Shown piece after piece: positions 60,476 to 64,000 of a stretch of 64,000 nucleotides of DNA (position 1 is the first letter of the stretch; each line of letters starts with the position of its first letter). This DNA is from Brevibacillus reuszeri (GTDB lineage: Bacteria > Bacillota > Bacilli > Brevibacillales > Brevibacillaceae), in NCBI RefSeq assembly GCF_001187725.1, contig NZ_LGIQ01000020.1:563-64562 (forward strand), read 5' to 3'. The notes beneath the pieces were generated by a model that was not told where the DNA came from, did no database searches, and saw only the letters and a program-made list of their open reading frames with translations. A program made the translations under genes and the position numbers.

Positions 60476-61354
60476 TCATGCAAGCACTTCCCCTTCAACG
60501 GCGCCTAACATTCGGACAACGTACACATCTTTTACAAATCCACGCAAGGCATTATAGATGCGATGCACTTTAGCTTCCTTCTGCACAAGGGCAAATACAG
60601 TCGGTCCACTGCCTGACATCAGTACGCCATCTGCTCCCGATGCCATCATGAGCTCCTTGATTTGCCGCACCTGTGGATGCATGGATAACGTTACATTTTC
60701 GAGCACATTTCCAAGCGATTGACACATCAGGGAGAAGTCTTGTCCCTCAATAGCTTGAAGCATCTGCTCGGTAGATGGATGGTTGGTGATCTCCTGCACA
60801 CGCAAATTGCCGTATACATCTGGCGTTGATACTCCTATTGGCGGCTTGGCAAGAATGACCCAGCACGGAGCTGGCGTCCCCAGATGCGTGATCTGTTCTC
60901 CCCGCCCTTTTGCTAGCGCTGTTCCTCCATAGACACAGAATGGCACATCTGAGCCGATCTCTGCGCCCAATACTGCCAGCTCGTCTATTGTCAGACCGAG
61001 ATCCCACAATTGATTCAGGCCGCGCAATGTCGCTGCAGCATCACTGCTTCCTCCAGCCAAACCGGCAGCAACCGGAATTTGTTTGTCGATATACATATGT
61101 ACGCCCTGGCGCACCTGATAACGTTCTTTCATAAGGACTGCCGCTTTATACGCATGGTTCCGAATATCATCTGGTACGAAGCTGGCAGAACAGTCCAGCG
61201 TAATCTCACCATCTTCGCGTAGAGTCAGATCTACACGATCAGCCAAGTCTACGGTAGTCATCACCATTTCCACTTCGTGATAACCGTCCGGCCGTTTGGC
61301 AAGCACGTCAAGAGTCAAGTTGATTTTGGCCGGAGCTTTGACCGAGATACGCAC
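60476..61354 (-). CDS. ispE: 4-diphosphocytidyl-2-C-methyl-D-erythritol kinase
   Basis: GHMP kinase of the non-mevalonate isoprenoid pathway, 292 residues: APAKINLTLDV at the start, the ATP loop PVAAGLAGGSSDA (94-106) and MSGSGPTVFAL near the end. I start at GTG 61354 because AGAGGTG lies 6 nt before it; a TTG nine codons upstream has no site. It lies between sspF and purR as in B. subtilis. Confidence 0.94.
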   Translation of the reverse strand: MRISVKAPAKINLTLDVLAKRPDGYHEVEMVMTTVDLADRVDLTLREDGEITLDCSASFVPDDIRNHAYKAAVLMKERYQVRQGVHMYIDKQIPVAAGLAGGSSDAAATLRGLNQLWDLGLTIDELAVLGAEIGSDVPFCVYGGTALAKGRGEQITHLGTPAPCWVILAKPPIGVSTPDVYGNLRVQEITNHPSTEQMLQAIEGQDFSLMCQSLGNVLENVTLSMHPQVRQIKELMMASGADGVLMSGSGPTVFALVQKEAKVHRIYNALRGFVKDVYVVRMLGAVEGEVLA

Positions 61355-61542
61355 GTTGTTCACCTCTGCCCACTTTCTCAATTTCCTAGTTCCCTATTGT
61401 AGCATAGGGATTCTCTTCCATGCCACTTGATCAGCCAAAAAGAATATGCTGGCTACCATTAGGCGAAAGATTCGAAAAAGCGGCACGAACCAAGCATGCC
61501 TCTTACTCCCAATACCCCGTACCCAGAGCATGCTGTACACCC

Positions 61543-61568
61543 AAAAAGACCAGGGAATCGCCCTGGTC
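61543..61568 (-). terminator. terminator after sspF
   Basis: Stem ACCAGGG/CCCTGGT with a 5-nt loop and TTTTT on the minus strand, about 90 nt past the sspF stop. The remainder of 61382-61654 holds a small ACAGG/CCTGT hairpin and no gene. Confidence 0.75.
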
Positions 61569-61654
61569 CTGTCAACGAGTTTGTTTGGTATGCGAAAAGC
61601 GTCTCGACGTATGGTACGAAGCACACAGCTGTGACAGGCCTGTTTATCAGCCTG

Positions 61655-61837
61655 TTATAGCTTTCTGGCTGCCATTGCTTCCTGTGCCATTTGCACAGCC
61701 CGTTTTACCATGTTGCCAGCGTCACGCGTCGTGATGGCACCCCAGCCCTCGGCTTTTACCTTATCGTAAAAGCCAAGCTCCTTGGCCAGCTCCATTTTGA
61801 ACTCCTCTGACATCATGCTGTTTCGTCTGCGACTCAT
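61655..61837 (-). CDS. sspF: small acid-soluble spore protein, minor alpha/beta type (SspF)
   Basis: A 60-residue DNA-binding spore protein: SEEFKMELAKELGFYDKVKAEGWGAITTRDAGNMVKR shows the family's two helices. It lies between veg and ispE, where B. subtilis has sspF. I start at ATG 61837 (GGGAGG at 5 nt); the frame is open for 18 codons upstream without support. A CAAACTA -10 and TCATA element upstream give a weak sigma-G-like promoter. Confidence 0.92.
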   Translation of the reverse strand: MSRRRNSMMSEEFKMELAKELGFYDKVKAEGWGAITTRDAGNMVKRAVQMAQEAMAARKL

Positions 61838-61980
61838 AACAGCCTCCCTTCTCGTTGACAAGGTTAGTTTGTCCCACAGAAGCTGTTTCATATGAAAACG
61901 GGCACCTAGTTATCCCAGCCTGAGAGCCTATGTACGGATCATTTTCAGTTAACCAGGTATGAGACCGCAAACACGCTGAA

Positions 61981-62015
61981 AAATAAAACAGTAGAACCCA
62001 AGGGGCTCTACTGTT
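61981..62015 (-). terminator. terminator after veg
   Basis: Stem AACAGTAGA/TCTACTGTT with inner CC/GG pairs, then TTATTTTT on the minus strand. It overlaps the last codons of veg. Confidence 0.8.
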
Positions 62016-62280
62016 GTACAAATGTAATGCGAATGTGCTCGTTTTCGCGGCACACCGTCAACTCTACTGTTTCCGTCAAGATGTCAGCATAGCTGTAAGA
62101 GACCCGCTCAAAGAGTTGATCATCGTCAAGCTTTACTACAAATACAGAGGGGTATGTTTCCTCGAGGATGCCACTTCGTTCAACGGTTTTTCGGCGCCCA
62201 CCATTTGCCTTCAGCAGGATGCGCTCACCAATATGCCCGTCTAAACTGCGTTTAATGTCAAGTAACGCGTTTCTTGCCAT
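62008..62280 (-). CDS. veg: Veg protein
   Basis: A 90-residue protein: ALLDIKRSLDGHIGERILLKANGGRRKTVER, then a beta-rich second half. In B. subtilis Veg is abundant and affects biofilm formation. ATG 62280 has AGGTGG at 8 nt, while the in-frame ATG 62292 would abut that site. Two strong tandem promoters precede it, as in B. subtilis. It follows ksgA. Confidence 0.94.
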   Translation of the reverse strand: MARNALLDIKRSLDGHIGERILLKANGGRRKTVERSGILEETYPSVFVVKLDDDQLFERVSYSYADILTETVELTVCRENEHIRITFVQQ

Positions 62281-62305
62281 TGTTCCATCCACCTCGCTTA
62301 CATCT

Positions 62306-62375
62306 ATTGTAACAGCACATGCTTATTTTGTCAAAGAAATAAAAAATTATAGCAACCCAGCCGATATTTTGTCAA
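62306..62375 (-). promoter_or_regulatory. tandem sigma-A promoters of veg
   Basis: Distal: TTGACA (62370-62375), 18 nt, TATAAT (62346-62351). Proximal: TTGACA (62329-62334), 17 nt, TACAAT (62306-62311). Both are near consensus, matching the known two-promoter arrangement of B. subtilis veg. Confidence 0.8.
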
Positions 62376-62440
62376 CGGGGTTTTTTTCATGAAATACGTT
62401 GATTTTTGTCAATAAGATCGGCTCTAAAGGCTGAATTCAC

Positions 62441-62481
62441 AAAAAAACCCCACTTTTGGCGTAATTAGCCCAAAAACGGGG
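62441..62481 (-). terminator. terminator after ksgA
   Basis: Minus strand CCCC...GGGG stem with inner TTTT/AAAA pairing and seven T, about 12 nt past the ksgA stop. Confidence 0.75.
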
Positions 62482-62492
62482 AGTGATTGGAA

Positions 62493-63389
62493 CTATTTTG
62501 CGATCAAACCGCGCCGTAAGCCTTCGTTGGCAAGGCGAGAAAATTCCTCAATACTGAGTGTTTCCCCTCGACGAGTCGGATCGATTCCGATATCGGCGAG
62601 CATCTGTATTACTTCATCCTTTTGCGTTTTTAGAAACAGACCATTCATCAGGTTGTTCAACAGCGTTTTGCGACGCTGCGCGAACGAGCTACGCACAACC
62701 CGGAAGAAGATGTCCTGATCATCCACCTCGACAGGAGGACGCTCTCTCACCTTGAGACGAATCACGGCAGAATCTACGTTTGGACGCGGTATAAAGACAC
62801 TAGCAGGAACAATCATAGCTACCTCTGTTTCGGCATAGAATTGTGCCGCTACAGAAAGGGAGCCATAATCCTTTGTACCTGGTTTGGCTGCGATCCGCTC
62901 CGCTACCTCCTTTTGGATCATGACAACGATGTTTTCCAGCGGGAGACGCTCTTCTAACAGCTTCATCAAGATTGGTGTCGTCACGTAGTAAGGCAGGTTC
63001 GCTACCACGCTCAGCTTGTCCACGCCCGTCATTTTTTCCTCTATCAGCGACTTCAGGTTCAGCTCCAGCACATCGCCATGCACAACCTCGATATTTTCAT
63101 AGGGTGACAGTGTGTCCTCCAGAATGGGCAGGAGCCTCTGATCGATCTCAATCGCCATGACCTTGCCTGCGATACGTCCCAGCTGCTCCGTGAGTGCTCC
63201 GATTCCAGGACCGATTTCAATCGCGCCTTTTTCTTTGGTCAGATCAGCAGCGGAAACGATATTATGCAAAATATTGGTGTCGACCAGAAAGTTTTGACCA
63301 AGACTCTTTTTAAAAGAGAAGCCATACTTCTCCAAAATTTCCTTGGTTCGTGTAGGTGTGGCGATATCTTTGCCAGCAATTTGGGTCAT
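62493..63389 (-). CDS. ksgA: 16S rRNA (adenine1518/1519-N6)-dimethyltransferase
   Basis: Dimethylates two adenines in the 3'-terminal helix of 16S rRNA during small-subunit assembly. The 298 residues show KSLGQNFLVDTNIL, the SAM motif EIGPGIGALTEQL and the catalytic NLPYY. It lies 3 nt after rnmV, a conserved pair. Confidence 0.97.
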   Translation of the reverse strand: MTQIAGKDIATPTRTKEILEKYGFSFKKSLGQNFLVDTNILHNIVSAADLTKEKGAIEIGPGIGALTEQLGRIAGKVMAIEIDQRLLPILEDTLSPYENIEVVHGDVLELNLKSLIEEKMTGVDKLSVVANLPYYVTTPILMKLLEERLPLENIVVMIQKEVAERIAAKPGTKDYGSLSVAAQFYAETEVAMIVPASVFIPRPNVDSAVIRLKVRERPPVEVDDQDIFFRVVRSSFAQRRKTLLNNLMNGLFLKTQKDEVIQMLADIGIDPTRRGETLSIEEFSRLANEGLRRGLIAK

Positions 63390-63392
63390 GGC

Positions 63393-63944
63393 TTACTCCC
63401 TCTCTTTGTCAATGGCTTTTATAGCCGCTTCGAATTCATCTCGATTGATCTGAAAAGCATTCAGGCGTTGCAGCATCTGTTTGGCATTCGCATAACCGAT
63501 GCCGAGCGCCTCTCCCAGCTTTATACGACGCTCCTTGGAGTCAGGACCTGATGTCAGTCCGTTTTCGAGCATATCGTCTGCTGTAATCTCTCCTGCCGTT
63601 TCTGCCATCTCTGTACGCACTTCTGACAGCGCACGAATGATTACTTCATCTGAGGCGTTCTCCACCCCAATATCGCCTTTTTTAGTGCCGTCCTCTTGCG
63701 TGATGAAGGCATGCTTGCAGCCGGGCACCTGGCGGCTAATAATTTTGCGTATGCGCTCCCCTTGGTAATCAGGGTCCGTAAAAATGATAACACCGCGCTT
63801 TTTCTGCGCGAGCCTGATTTTCTCAATCGTTCTTGTATGAATGGCAGAGCCGCCTGTCTCAATCGTATCCGCGTTAACCGCTCTTTTGATGGCAGCGGTA
63901 TCGTCCCTTCCCTCTACCACGATGACCTCTTTGATCTTCATCAT
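63393..63944 (-). CDS. rnmV: ribonuclease M5
   Basis: TOPRIM-domain nuclease that matures 5S rRNA. The 183 residues begin with the TOPRIM motif VIVVEGRDD (Glu) and have the DxD-type FTDPDYQGERIR, then a C-terminal helical region (LGIGYANAKQMLQRL). Two adjacent ATG codons are possible starts behind GGGAG. The last 56 bases of the window, upstream of it, contain no recognisable gene. Confidence 0.95.
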   Translation of the reverse strand: MMKIKEVIVVEGRDDTAAIKRAVNADTIETGGSAIHTRTIEKIRLAQKKRGVIIFTDPDYQGERIRKIISRQVPGCKHAFITQEDGTKKGDIGVENASDEVIIRALSEVRTEMAETAGEITADDMLENGLTSGPDSKERRIKLGEALGIGYANAKQMLQRLNAFQINRDEFEAAIKAIDKERE

Positions 63945-64000
63945 GTGCTCCCACTTTCGTACAAAAATCCGTATGGTACTAGTGTTCCAAAAAAACCAAG

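Overview
The window looks like chromosome from an endospore-forming member of the Bacillota, most likely Brevibacillus or a close relative in Paenibacillaceae. The evidence is gene order plus sporulation genes. Read right to left (minus strand) it follows the origin-proximal order known from Bacillus subtilis: rnmV-ksgA-veg-sspF-ispE-purR-ridA-spoVG-glmU-prs-rplY(ctc)-pth-fin-mfd-prsA-like-spoVT-yabM-yabN-rqcP, then yabP-yabQ-divIC-yabR, spoIIE-yabS-yabT, tilS-hpt-ftsH. The genus is an inference from layout, not from a search.

Layout. 1-1030: seven minus-strand tRNA genes behind one strong sigma-A promoter, with a palindromic repeat at two places. 1280-5046: an acetyltransferase facing coaX-nadC-nadB. 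5129-9046: zinc block (Zur, ZnuB, ZnuC, ZnuA and a divergent PCYCGC lipoprotein) with three Zur-box-like sequences. 9197-10818: PadR regulator overlapping a SEDS-family (FtsW/RodA) membrane protein. 10900-12835: nadA and a HAD phosphatase. 12909-22335: ftsH, hpt, tilS, a split ThrE-type exporter, yabT, yabS and spoIIE, packed almost without gaps. 22625-24214: yabR, divIC, yabQ, yabP. 24317-31827: an accessory stretch with a four-repeat surface protein, an SgrR-like regulator divergent from an MFS transporter, and a GDYXXLXY membrane protein.

31923-40488 is the most distinctive block. It is a catabolic operon that reads M20 amidohydrolase, short-chain dehydrogenase, glutamine-synthetase-like gamma-glutamyl ligase, aldehyde dehydrogenase, APC permease and a sigma-54 activator. 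It is preceded by a good -24/-12 promoter and repeated upstream sites. The gene set suggests that an imported amine or amino alcohol is gamma-glutamylated, oxidised through an aldehyde to an acid, and released by amide hydrolysis. It lacks the usual Puu oxidase and amidotransferase.

40735-44204 resumes the core order (rqcP, yabN, yabM). 44255-47510 is an AT-richer insertion with IS remnants, two copies of a hairpin-rich repeat, a shard of a sigma-54-activator gene, an M23 peptidase and an orphan lipoprotein. 47554-63944 is core and sporulation genes, interrupted only by a plus-strand CobW-type GTPase between glmU and spoVG. Promoters typical of their families are readable: a 21-bp-spaced Spo0A-type promoter before spoIIE, sigma-F before fin, sigma-H before spoVG and tandem sigma-A promoters before veg. 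No CRISPR array, prophage or rRNA gene was seen.
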